A stretch of DNA of 16,463 bases from UBA1672 sp023140905 (GTDB taxonomy: Bacteria; Pseudomonadota; Alphaproteobacteria; Micavibrionales; Micavibrionaceae). Below the pieces are notes generated by a model. It was not told where the DNA came from, did no database searches, and worked only from the letters and a program-made list of their open reading frames with translations. The position numbers and the translations under genes are program-made. The stretch covers positions 1 to 16,463 of the forward strand of contig DAOVWH010000029.1 in NCBI GenBank assembly GCA_030636745.1, written 5' to 3'. This document shows positions 1 through 6,518 of the stretch, in pieces (within the stretch, counting starts at the first letter, position 1; the number at the start of each line of letters is the position of its first letter).

Positions 1-339
1 ATCCGGCACATCTTCTGACATAATATTAGGCAAAGCAGCCAAATGCTGAGAAATCACCTGAAGCAAATTACGCTCACGCTCTTCTAATCCAGCCATATGG
101 CTTTTCATGGCCGAAACTTCATCCATAATAGATTGTGCATCACCACCCTGACTCTTGACTTTACCAATCATTTTGGATTTTTCATTACGCTCAGCTTGAA
201 CCTTTTGAAGTTCTGTTTGAACAGCACGACGTTCTTCATCAAGCTTTATAAGAGCAGAACTCTGCGAATCTAATCCTCTTCTGAACATTGCCTTATCAAA
301 AGCCTTCGGGTTTTCTCTTATATATCTAATATCGTGCAT
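1..339 (-). CDS. serS: Seryl-tRNA synthetase, N-terminal part (cut by window edge)
   Basis: Charges tRNA-Ser with serine in the cytoplasm. Only the first 113 codons are in the window; the rest lies beyond the left edge. The protein opens with MHDIRYIRENPKAFDKAM, the typical SerS start. Residues about 27-105 are rich in Glu, Lys, Gln and Arg, as expected for the long antiparallel coiled-coil arm that grips the extra arm of tRNA-Ser. The catalytic class II core is not visible. The start at 339 has a good ribosome site (GGAGT) about 7 bases upstream. The next gene on the same strand is lipB, which ends 94 bases upstream of this start, so the two could be co-transcribed. Confidence 0.93.
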   Translation of the reverse strand, partial: MHDIRYIRENPKAFDKAMFRRGLDSQSSALIKLDEERRAVQTELQKVQAERNEKSKMIGKVKSQGGDAQSIMDEVSAMKSHMAGLEERERNLLQVISQHLAALPNIMSEDVPD

Positions 340-433
340 TATTTAACTCCTGTTATTCTTCACTTAAACTGGAATGACAATAATATAGGCACATGAAAGG
401 CATTCTTTCCATACATAAACCCAAAAAACCAAT

Positions 434-1108
434 TTATGACCGCAAACTAACATCAAAAATCTTAGCCCAACTTTCCTTAAGAGCATCATCCAAATCATCC
501 ATAGACACGGCACTTCCAAGTATTTCTTCCATACTTGTCACTCCATACTCTGAAATTCCACAAGGAACAACCCCGTTAAAATGAGAAAGATCAGGATTCA
601 CATTGATAGAAATTCCATGCAAACTTACCCAACGTCGTATACGAACACCCAAAGCAGCAATTTTCTTCTCACTGCTTTCACATTGATTAGAAACATCACA
701 TTGATTAGTGAAATTAGTATTCACCCAAATACCAATACGGCCTGAGCGACGCTCTCCGACAATACCAAACGACTCCAACGCACCTATAATCCAACTCTCA
801 AGATCATAAACATATTGTTTGATATCAGGTCTTTGTTGTCGCTTCTTAAGATTGAGCATTACATAAGCGACGCGCTGCCCATACCCATGATAAGTATATT
901 CACCACCACGACCAGTCTTATAAACAGGAAATTGTGGCTCAAGCAAATCCTTTTCCTTAGCGCTAGTCCCTGCCGTATAAAGCGGTGGATGCTCCAGCAA
1001 CCAAACCAGCTCATCTTCCGTACCTTCATAAATCCCCATCACCCGAGCATCCATCTCTCTCAATGCATCCTCATAATCAACCGGCTCTAATGAAGTTTTC
1101 CATTCCAT
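434..1108 (-). CDS. lipB: Octanoyl-[acyl-carrier-protein]:protein N-octanoyltransferase (lipoate synthesis)
   Basis: Moves octanoyl from acyl-carrier protein to a lysine of lipoyl domains (such as E2 subunits or GcvH), the first step of lipoate synthesis. 224 residues, usual length. Visible motifs are EHPPLYTAGTSA (about 39-50), the signature RGGEYTYHGYGQ (67-78) and KIAALGVR (149-156). The catalytic pair appears intact: Lys149, and Cys183 in PCGI, matching Lys135 and Cys169 of the E. coli enzyme. Oddity: between GIWV and the catalytic lysine there is an insertion of roughly 13-18 residues (about 130-147), rich in Asn, Ser and Cys. It contains NQC twice and is encoded by an 18-bp tandem duplication (13 bp exactly repeated at 678-690 and 696-708). 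The gene is divergent from the tRNA-Leu gene, with a hairpin-rich spacer between them. Confidence 0.95.
   Translation of the reverse strand: MEWKTSLEPVDYEDALREMDARVMGIYEGTEDELVWLLEHPPLYTAGTSAKEKDLLEPQFPVYKTGRGGEYTYHGYGQRVAYVMLNLKKRQQRPDIKQYVYDLESWIIGALESFGIVGERRSGRIGIWVNTNFTNQCDVSNQCESSEKKIAALGVRIRRWVSLHGISINVNPDLSHFNGVVPCGISEYGVTSMEEILGSAVSMDDLDDALKESWAKIFDVSLRS
678..708. repeat. Short in-frame tandem repeat inside lipB
   Basis: The 13-base unit tcacattgattag occurs exactly at 678-690 and again at 696-708. The offset is 18 bases, six codons, so the reading frame is kept. It encodes the repeated NQC within a non-conserved loop of LipB. It looks like replication slippage in a tolerant surface loop. 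Confidence 0.7.
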
Positions 1109-1158
1109 ACTGCTTTTCTAACGGCCATGACTTAACGAATCAACATACTTACAATAAT

Positions 1159-1282
1159 TTGGATTAAAAATCTGACATTTTTAATCCAAGTCCTCAAACG
1201 CCGGACATGCTTCGGGCTTACGCCCGCCGTGCAGTCGCACGGTACAATTTTGAATAGAATCTATATAATTCTTATTCAAAAT
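1159..1282. repeat. Cluster of four hairpins, REP-like palindromic element
   Basis: Four inverted repeats lie almost end to end. (1) 1159-1170 pairs perfectly with 1178-1189 (12 bp, 7-base loop, AT-rich). (2) CGGGC 1213-1217 pairs with 1222-1226 (loop TTAC). (3) CCGTGC 1227-1232 pairs with 1237-1242 (loop AGTC), directly abutting hairpin 2. (4) 1247-1260 pairs with 1268-1282 over 14 bp with one bulged T. The GC-rich twin-hairpin core stands out in an AT-rich setting and is flanked on both sides by AT-rich hairpins. The stretch lies between divergent lipB and tRNA-Leu, so terminators are not expected here. Together with the preceding bases and the rest of the 1109-1417 gap, it holds no open reading frame I would defend. 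Whether it recurs in the genome is unknown. Confidence 0.6.
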
Positions 1283-1417
1283 CACTATAATATAGCCTAT
1301 GCAATATAAAATGATTCAAAAAATTAGCACACAGAAACTATTTTACAGACTTGCACGCAAAGAATTGATCTGTTACCAAACTCAATCAAGAGAACTACCA
1401 TAACTCTAACTTGGCAT

Positions 1418-1505
1418 GCGGCCGTGGCGGAACTGGTAGACGCGCAGCGTTGAGGTCGCTGTGGGAGTAAATCCCGTGGAGGTTCAAGTCCTCTCGGCCG
1501 CACCA
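1418..1505 (+). tRNA. tRNA-Leu, anticodon GAG
   Basis: Complete class II tRNA with an encoded CCA end. The acceptor stem gcggccg (1418-1424) pairs with cggccgc (1495-1501), followed by discriminator A1502 and CCA 1503-1505. The D arm contains GGTAGA. The anticodon stem CAGCG/CGCTG (1445-1449 with 1457-1461) encloses the loop TTGAGGT, with anticodon GAG at 1452-1454, which reads CUC and CUU codons. The long variable arm has the small stem GGGA/TCCC, and the T loop is GTTCAAGTC. The long variable arm and anticodon both fit leucine. The 3' end of such genes is a common integration site; I found no repeat of the tRNA end downstream within the window. Confidence 0.96.
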
Positions 1506-1553
1506 TAACGTATAGTAATGTTGCTATTACAAGTAGCAAGAAGGTTAAAACAG

Positions 1554-2240
1554 ATGAAAAGACAACATTTTCTAACAACAGGATTATTTGTTGTACTTTG
1601 TATGGTAGCATACTTACCTCAAGCACAGGCACAAGAAGGAAATATAGAAGCAAAAAAAATTATTGCCGATCTTGAGGTTAAGAGTGCCTTATGTTATAAG
1701 GCGAATAACAAATATGACTCTCCAGCACATAGCGCTTGTAAGAAATGTTTTCATCGAATAAGAGACGTAAGAAGGAGACTCAGAGAAGAAGATATCAAAA
1801 AAGCCAATGATATATGTAATGAAGCCGTAGCGATTATGAATCCTGAAACACAAGATGCTTACCGAAAAAGAACAGAACTTGAAAAACTTAAAGAAAGAAT
1901 AGATAAAACTTATGTGTTTATAAAGACAGATCCTCAAATGTCAGATGCCCGAATAAATAAAATCTGTGATCTTTATGATAAACAAATCCGTTATATAGAA
2001 ACATTACCTTGGCGTGAAAAAAGTATTGGTGTAGATAAAGAATTAAATCTATCAGCATTTTCTGATGATCAAAGAAGAGAACTTACAATTCACCGTCGTA
2101 ACTTACGAGAAAATGTGCATAAGCTCTTATTTGCCTATGAAACAGGCAAGCCTGTCTATAGACATCTTTTTTATAATAGTTCTAATTATTGCACATTGAA
2201 ATATGAGTTAGAGAAGAAAAAGACTCTATACAATAAGTAG
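1554..2240 (+). CDS. Orphan secreted protein, Lys/Arg-rich with six cysteines
   Basis: I do not recognise a family. 228 residues from the start chosen here, ATG 1554, which has AAGG about 10 bases upstream and begins directly with a signal peptide; an upstream in-frame ATG at 1518 would bury it. Residues 1-26 form a classic Sec signal: KR near the start, a hydrophobic core at 6-21, then AQA before Gln27. The mature part is highly charged and probably mostly helical. It has six cysteines (47, 62, 65, 88, 138, 213), including CKKC at 62-65, enough for three disulfides in the periplasm. No lipobox is seen. The gene begins 48 bases after the tRNA-Leu gene and is followed by a structured non-coding stretch and an XRE regulator. 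Its AT- and lysine-rich composition differs from the housekeeping genes nearby, which suggests acquired or fast-evolving DNA. A periplasmic structural or binding role is conceivable but unsupported. Confidence 0.72.
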   Translation: MKRQHFLTTGLFVVLCMVAYLPQAQAQEGNIEAKKIIADLEVKSALCYKANNKYDSPAHSACKKCFHRIRDVRRRLREEDIKKANDICNEAVAIMNPETQDAYRKRTELEKLKERIDKTYVFIKTDPQMSDARINKICDLYDKQIRYIETLPWREKSIGVDKELNLSAFSDDQRRELTIHRRNLRENVHKLLFAYETGKPVYRHLFYNSSNYCTLKYELEKKKTLYNK

Positions 2241-2324
2241 TAGAATGAAATATGGGTTAATTATCGTAGGGCATCCCCTCTATTTATGCGGTTCTAAAAA
2301 GTATCAGAAAATCTCATAAATCAG

Positions 2325-2394
2325 AAATAAAGAAGAGACGCTTCCGGCATATGTGTGGGTTCCGAAAGCGCCCCAGGTACAACCTTATGTACCC
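2325..2394 (-). ncRNA. Possible small RNA, or the 3' end/terminator of the XRE mRNA
   Basis: Read on the minus strand this stretch has two hairpins. GGTACA 2393-2388 pairs with TGTACC 2381-2376 (6-base loop). The second, CGCTTTCGG (2370-2362) with CCGGAAGCG (2347-2339), is a 9-bp stem with one mismatch and a 14-base loop, followed by a T-rich run at 2338-2325. That arrangement resembles an intrinsic terminator on the minus strand. Upstream on the same strand are a perfect TTGACA and a moderate -10 box, which would give a transcript of about 70 bases. No open reading frame fits (the ATG GGT ACA TAA frame stops at once). The simpler reading is that the second hairpin ends the XRE transcript, whose stop codon lies about 160 bases upstream. 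Confidence 0.3.
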
Positions 2395-2400
2395 ATGTGA

Positions 2401-2429
2401 AATATCCCATTATACAGCGGTAATGTCAA
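2401..2429 (-). promoter_or_regulatory. Candidate minus-strand promoter
   Basis: On the minus strand, TTGACA at 2429-2424 is a perfect -35 box. GATATT at 2406-2401 follows with a 17-base spacer and matches 4 of 6 bases of the -10 consensus. A perfect TATAAT also occurs at 2414-2409 but sits only 9 bases from TTGACA; with that box, the -35 would have to be a poor match inside the palindrome. It would drive the possible small RNA to its left. No known gene depends on it. Confidence 0.3.
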
Positions 2430-2443
2430 TGTGAAATTTCACA
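2430..2443. promoter_or_regulatory. 14-bp perfect palindrome, likely protein-binding site
   Basis: TGTGAAATTTCACA is a perfect 14-bp palindrome. Its half, ATGTGAAAT, recurs at 2395-2403 and 2429-2437, 34 bases apart, about three helical turns. The palindrome abuts the minus-strand TTGACA box, so a bound dimer would block that promoter. A natural but unproven candidate binder is the XRE regulator encoded next door. The spacing between TGTGA and TCACA is 4 bases, not the 6 of a CRP site. Confidence 0.4.
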
Positions 2444-2532
2444 AATATAAACATACATTTATATCCAACATTAAAAAACTGAGATAACCAACTGTTATTT
2501 CAGCATATTTTGCATATTTACAATGATAAGAT

Positions 2533-2892
2533 TTATATTTTCTTGTTTTTGATCGTTGTGCGCAATTCATCTAAATCTTGATATTTAAGTCCACTAGCTT
2601 CTTTCAATAGTTGTATTTCTTCTTCCTGATGAGCTAACTGGTCATAGGAGTGATCAATCATTGAAGGAATGAGTCTGTATAATGGAACATGCAATGCTTT
2701 AGCTAGTTTCTGTATTGTTTCAAGTTTCGGGCTGGCAGAGCGGTTCTTTAATATATCACGCACAGCCGTCTCACCAAGTTTAGCTTCTACAGAAAGCTTC
2801 TTGGCGTTTGTTACATCTGAGCGCTCGTCTAGGATCGCTTTAAGATTCCTCTTGAACTCCGCTGTGAGTTTGTCTGTTAAGTTTTTTGACAT
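2533..2892 (-). CDS. XRE-family helix-turn-helix regulator
   Basis: 119 residues. A Cro/C1-type helix-turn-helix spans about residues 31-76 (KLSVEAKLGETAVRDILKN, then SPKLETIQKLAKALHVPLYRLI). A glutamate/lysine-rich helical tail (about 85-119) could form a dimer contact. There is no peptidase or ligand domain, so this is a small repressor-type protein of the kind found in phage-derived loci or toxin-antitoxin loci. No partner toxin gene lies beside it. The start at 2892 has no clear ribosome site; the leader may be short or translation weak. Upstream on the minus strand are a TATAAT box (2944-2939) and a GCGA-N6-TCGC dyad (2905-2918) that could be an autoregulatory operator. The target genes are unknown. 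Confidence 0.8.
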   Translation of the reverse strand: MSKNLTDKLTAEFKRNLKAILDERSDVTNAKKLSVEAKLGETAVRDILKNRSASPKLETIQKLAKALHVPLYRLIPSMIDHSYDQLAHQEEEIQLLKEASGLKYQDLDELRTTIKNKKI

Positions 2893-2904
2893 ATACGCAT
2901 AATG

Positions 2905-2944
2905 GCGATTCTATTCGCATTTGGAAAGAACAAAATAAATTATA
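2905..2944 (-). promoter_or_regulatory. Candidate promoter (-10) and operator dyad of the XRE gene
   Basis: On the minus strand, TATAAT at 2944-2939 is a perfect -10 box; no good -35 is seen at 16-18 bases. Between the expected start of transcription (about 2932) and the start codon lies the dyad GCGA-N6-TCGC (2918-2905). ATGCG also occurs twice (2920-2916 and 2900-2896), about two helical turns apart. This suits self-repression but is not proven. Confidence 0.3.
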
Positions 2945-3040
2945 GAAAGAAAATTTTGTATTATTCTTGAAGTTAAACTTACTACACACTGAAAACCACA
3001 CATCCTATAGATATGCTTAAGTTTTTTAACTATAAACCCA

Positions 3041-3069
3041 TTGTTCTTTGTGGCATGTGGGATTATCAT
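3041..3069 (+). promoter_or_regulatory. Candidate ilvD promoter
   Basis: TTGTTC (3041-3046), a 17-base spacer and TATCAT (3064-3069; 5 of 6 matches to TATAAT) lie about 45 bases before the ilvD start. This would give a 5' leader of about 37 bases. I see no leader peptide rich in branched-chain codons and no attenuator hairpin. Confidence 0.3.
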
Positions 3070-3112
3070 CCTTTACTAGTAGCGTTATGTTTAAGTATTA
3101 AGGGAATATTTT

Positions 3113-4858
3113 ATGACTGACTTTAAAAACAAGCATCCAGATGGATGGGATAAAAGCAAACTTGTTAGCCGTTATGTTACGGAAGGGGCAAAATCTGCAC
3201 CTCACCGCTCATATTATTATGCGATGGGGATGACAGAAAAACAAATACATCAGCCTCTTGTCGGTGTGGCAACATGCTGGAATGAAGCTGCCCCGTGTAA
3301 TATTGCTTTGGGACGTCAGGCTCAAGCTGTGAAAAAGGGAGTTAATAAAGCTGGAGCAACACCGCGTGAATTTACAACAATCACAGTGACAGATGGAATT
3401 GCTATGGGGCATGAAGGGATGCGTTCTTCTCTTGTCTCACGTGATGTTATTGCCGATTCTGTCGAACTGACTATGCGTGGACATTGTTATGATGCGCTAG
3501 TAGGTTTGGCAGGGTGTGATAAATCGCTGCCGGGTATGATGATGGTGATGATTCGCCTCAATATTCCTAGTGTCTTTATGTATGGTGGTACAATTCTTCC
3601 CGGTAGATATAAGGGAAAAGATGTTGATGTGGTTAGCGTGTTTGAAGCTGTGGGACAGCATTCATCCGGCATAATCACTGACAAAGAATTATATGAGCTG
3701 GAAAGTGTCGCTTGTCCATCTGCTGGAGCATGTGGCGGTCAATTTACTGCAAATACAATGGCTTGTGTGAGTGAAGCTATTGGTCTTGCATTGCCTAATT
3801 CCGCCGGTGCACCTGCGCCTTATGAAAGCCGCGATGAATTTGCAGCAGCTTCAGGCGAAGCAGTGGTTGAACTCATCCGCAATGGTGGCCCGCGTCCACG
3901 TGACATTGTAACGCTCAAAGCTCTGGAAAATGCAGCAGCTATTGTGGCCGCTACAGGAGGATCAACAAATGCAGTGCTACATTTACCGGCTATAGCGCAT
4001 GAAGCCGGTATTGATTTTGATTTGTTTGATGTTGCTGAAATCTGTAAAAAGACACCTTATATTGCAAACTTACGTCCGGGTGGCCGTTACGTTGCTAAAG
4101 ATTTGTATGAAATAGGCGGTGTTTCTGTTGTTCTTAAAGAATTGCTGGATAATGGTTTCCTTCATGGAGATTGTATAACGGTGACAGGAAAAACCATTGC
4201 CGAGAATTTGGAGCATGTAACATTTCCAGAGGATCAAGATGTCATTTATCAAGTCAAGAATGCTGTTTCTCCAACAGGTGGTGTAGTCGGTTTGAAAGGG
4301 AATTTAGCTCCTGATGGCGCGATTGTTAAAATTGCTGGGATGACAGATCTTGTTTTCGAAGGTCCGGCTCATGTTTTTGATGGAGAAGAGGCTTGCTTTG
4401 AAGCTGTTCAAAACAAAGATTATAAAGAAGGTGAAGTTATTGTTATTCGTTATGAAGGCCCTAAAGGCGGTCCGGGTATGCGTGAAATGCTATCTACAAC
4501 AGCAACTCTATATGGTCAGGGGACCGGTGGTAAGGTTGCTCTAATCACAGATGGCCGTTTTTCTGGCGGAACACGGGGTTTTTGTATTGGACATGTAGGG
4601 CCTGAAGCTGCAGTGGGTGGGCCGTTAGCTTTGGTGAAAGATGGTGATATCATTCGTATTGATGCTGAAAAAGGAACGCTTGATGTTCAGTTAACAGAGG
4701 AAGAACTTGAAATACGCCGCAAGGAATGGGCGCCGCGTAAGACAAACTATCAATCAGGTGCTTTGTATAAATATGCACAGCTTGTTGGTTCAGCACGAAA
4801 TGGTGCGGTAACTCATCCGGGAGCCAAGGAAGAGACGCATGTCTTTGTTGATCTCTAA
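3113..4858 (+). CDS. ilvD: Dihydroxy-acid dehydratase
   Basis: Dehydrates 2,3-dihydroxy-isovalerate and 2,3-dihydroxy-3-methylvalerate, the third common step of valine, isoleucine and leucine synthesis, in the cytoplasm. 581 residues, the shorter form of the family (E. coli has 616). Three cysteines at the cluster positions are present: Cys62 in AAPCN, Cys135 in GCDKSLPGM, Cys207 in ACGGQFTANTMA; this is the pattern of [2Fe-2S] enzymes. Lys137 in GCDKS is the lysine expected to be carbamylated and to bind Mg. The C-terminal signature GRFSGGTRGFCIGHVGPEAA is intact. The start at 3113 follows AAGGGA. The last 20 bases overlap the start of the downstream L,D-transpeptidase gene, so the two are co-transcribed and probably translationally coupled, though their functions are unrelated. 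Confidence 0.97.
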   Translation: MTDFKNKHPDGWDKSKLVSRYVTEGAKSAPHRSYYYAMGMTEKQIHQPLVGVATCWNEAAPCNIALGRQAQAVKKGVNKAGATPREFTTITVTDGIAMGHEGMRSSLVSRDVIADSVELTMRGHCYDALVGLAGCDKSLPGMMMVMIRLNIPSVFMYGGTILPGRYKGKDVDVVSVFEAVGQHSSGIITDKELYELESVACPSAGACGGQFTANTMACVSEAIGLALPNSAGAPAPYESRDEFAAASGEAVVELIRNGGPRPRDIVTLKALENAAAIVAATGGSTNAVLHLPAIAHEAGIDFDLFDVAEICKKTPYIANLRPGGRYVAKDLYEIGGVSVVLKELLDNGFLHGDCITVTGKTIAENLEHVTFPEDQDVIYQVKNAVSPTGGVVGLKGNLAPDGAIVKIAGMTDLVFEGPAHVFDGEEACFEAVQNKDYKEGEVIVIRYEGPKGGPGMREMLSTTATLYGQGTGGKVALITDGRFSGGTRGFCIGHVGPEAAVGGPLALVKDGDIIRIDAEKGTLDVQLTEEELEIRRKEWAPRKTNYQSGALYKYAQLVGSARNGAVTHPGAKEETHVFVDL

Positions 4859-6308
4859 ACTTAGGTACTCAGGATCTTTCTTGTATAAGAAAAAACGGGG
4901 CTATAGGTTCTTAGTTTGTTTTTTCGCCTGTGTTCTTTTAAATCTAAATTTAGGAATGCTTGCTCTTGCCTATGCGCAGGAGCAGGAGCGACCTTTATAC
5001 AATCAAACAGCAATTAATACGCATTACATGCAACGCGACGGTGAGCCTTTCTGGATCACAGGTAGAAAACTCAATCAAGCCGGTCAGGATATTTGGCGCG
5101 CATTAGCCCAAAGCTGGGAACATGGTTTAAATCCTAAAACATATTATGTGCAGGAAATTGCATATCTTTTATCGTTGCCAGCATATAAAGACGGAGCTGA
5201 TCTAGATATTTCACTAAGACTAGAGATGTTGTTGATTTCTGGTTACGTTCTTTATGCTCAGGATTTAAGCGGTATGCGCATAAATGCTGAAGCTATTGGA
5301 CTTGATGCAAAAGACTGGCTGCAACCTATGAGCGCATATGAGGCGTTATCTATGTTGCCGCATAATCGTGATAACATGAAAGATTTCCTCAAAACCTTAG
5401 GGCCGCAAACAGCAACCTATCAGCGCTTAAAGCAGGAAATGCGCAAAATTATATTCTCAAAACAAAATGCGGAGAATAAATTTCGCCAGATCATTGTCAA
5501 TATGGAGCGGTTGCGCTGGATTAGTAACGCAAAGCCAAAGCGTTTTGTTGTTGTGAATATTCCCTCAGAGCGTTTATGGGCTGTAGATGATGGGAAGCCG
5601 CGTTTTACAATGCCTGTTGCTGTAGGAAGTGCAAAAAGGCAGACAGTACCTTTTGTTACAGAAATTTATGGTGTGCGCTTTAACCCAAGCTGGACCGTTC
5701 CAGAAACAATTAAGAAAGAAGATATCTGGCCACAGCTGCGCGAAAATCCAAACTATCTTTCAGGCAAAGGAATGGAGCTTATAAGGGGCGCAGGTGCTGA
5801 GGCTGTTACTCTTGATCCTACATCAATAGATTGGCGTGACATTGATGAATCACAGCTTATGGCTTTTAATATGGTGCAAATCCCCGGAGATCATCATTTG
5901 CTGGGACGTATACGTTTTTTAATGTCTAATGCATATGGTATATATTTACATGATACAAATGATAAATCTGTTTTTTCCCGTTATGAACGTGCAGTTTCAT
6001 CCGGGTGTGTGCGTATGAGTGACCCCAAAAAACTGGCCCTTTTTATTCTGGAAGGAAATCAGGATTGGCGCGGCAAAGAAGAATTAGAAACAATTCTTTC
6101 AACAAATAAAACAAAAGATGTTTATACTAATGTGCGTGTTACAGTTTATCTGCTTTATTATACGCTTTGGTTAGGCCCAAAACACCTGATTATCTATGGT
6201 CGGGATATATATGGAAGAGATGTGCGTCTTTGGGAAGAGCTTAAAAAACTTGACGAGATTCCTCAATCAGGCGATAATGTAATTATATTATCCACATCGT
6301 TGGAATAA
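4839..6308 (+). CDS. L,D-transpeptidase of the YcbB/LdtD type
   Basis: Makes 3-3 (mDAP-mDAP) cross-links in peptidoglycan in the periplasm. 489 residues against 615 in E. coli LdtD. A basic start and hydrophobic segment (about 23-45, ending ALAYAQ) form a signal peptide or anchor. Residues about 50-205 match the helical scaffold domain. The YkuD catalytic domain begins near 231 (RFVVVNIPSERLWAV) and includes His371 and the motif SSGCVRM with nucleophile Cys390. Between the scaffold (ends about 205) and NMERLRWI (221-228) only about 15 residues remain, so the peptidoglycan-binding domain usual at this place is missing. The start overlaps ilvD by 20 bases and has a strong ribosome site AAGGAAG. 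The next gene encodes a MepK-type peptidase, the same pairing as ycbB-ycbK in E. coli. Confidence 0.92.
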   Translation: MSLLISKLRYSGSFLYKKKRGYRFLVCFFACVLLNLNLGMLALAYAQEQERPLYNQTAINTHYMQRDGEPFWITGRKLNQAGQDIWRALAQSWEHGLNPKTYYVQEIAYLLSLPAYKDGADLDISLRLEMLLISGYVLYAQDLSGMRINAEAIGLDAKDWLQPMSAYEALSMLPHNRDNMKDFLKTLGPQTATYQRLKQEMRKIIFSKQNAENKFRQIIVNMERLRWISNAKPKRFVVVNIPSERLWAVDDGKPRFTMPVAVGSAKRQTVPFVTEIYGVRFNPSWTVPETIKKEDIWPQLRENPNYLSGKGMELIRGAGAEAVTLDPTSIDWRDIDESQLMAFNMVQIPGDHHLLGRIRFLMSNAYGIYLHDTNDKSVFSRYERAVSSGCVRMSDPKKLALFILEGNQDWRGKEELETILSTNKTKDVYTNVRVTVYLLYYTLWLGPKHLIIYGRDIYGRDVRLWEELKKLDEIPQSGDNVIILSTSLE

Positions 6309-6518
6309 TCATAATTCCGCAGGATAGCTTGACTTTTAGCACATACTAATATACCAACCCTTTACTTATTGTTAAGCGTATTATAGAACATTTCTAGTTT
6401 TTTCTTGTGTATTGCAAGATTAAGTTTGTCTTTAGTTTTCTTGCATTTAATCGTGTTTTTTGATACTTCAGACGTTACGAAAGCACTTAGTAGTTGAAAC
6501 AACATGGATGAAGGCCTT

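Noticed and set aside
2409..2429. Perfect TTGACA and perfect TATAAT on the minus strand read as one ideal promoter
   Set aside because: The spacer between them is only 9 bases, far below the 16-18 needed. The pair cannot work together; only alternative pairings are possible.
2430..2443. CRP/FNR-type site at the TGTGA...TCACA palindrome
   Set aside because: The spacing is 4 bases, not the 6 of a CRP site or the 4-base TTGAT-type core of FNR, and the half-sites do not match FNR.
1482..3112. Integrated element bounded by a duplicated tRNA-Leu 3' end
   Set aside because: No second copy of the tRNA 3' end and no integrase are visible downstream; only the location and composition hint at it.
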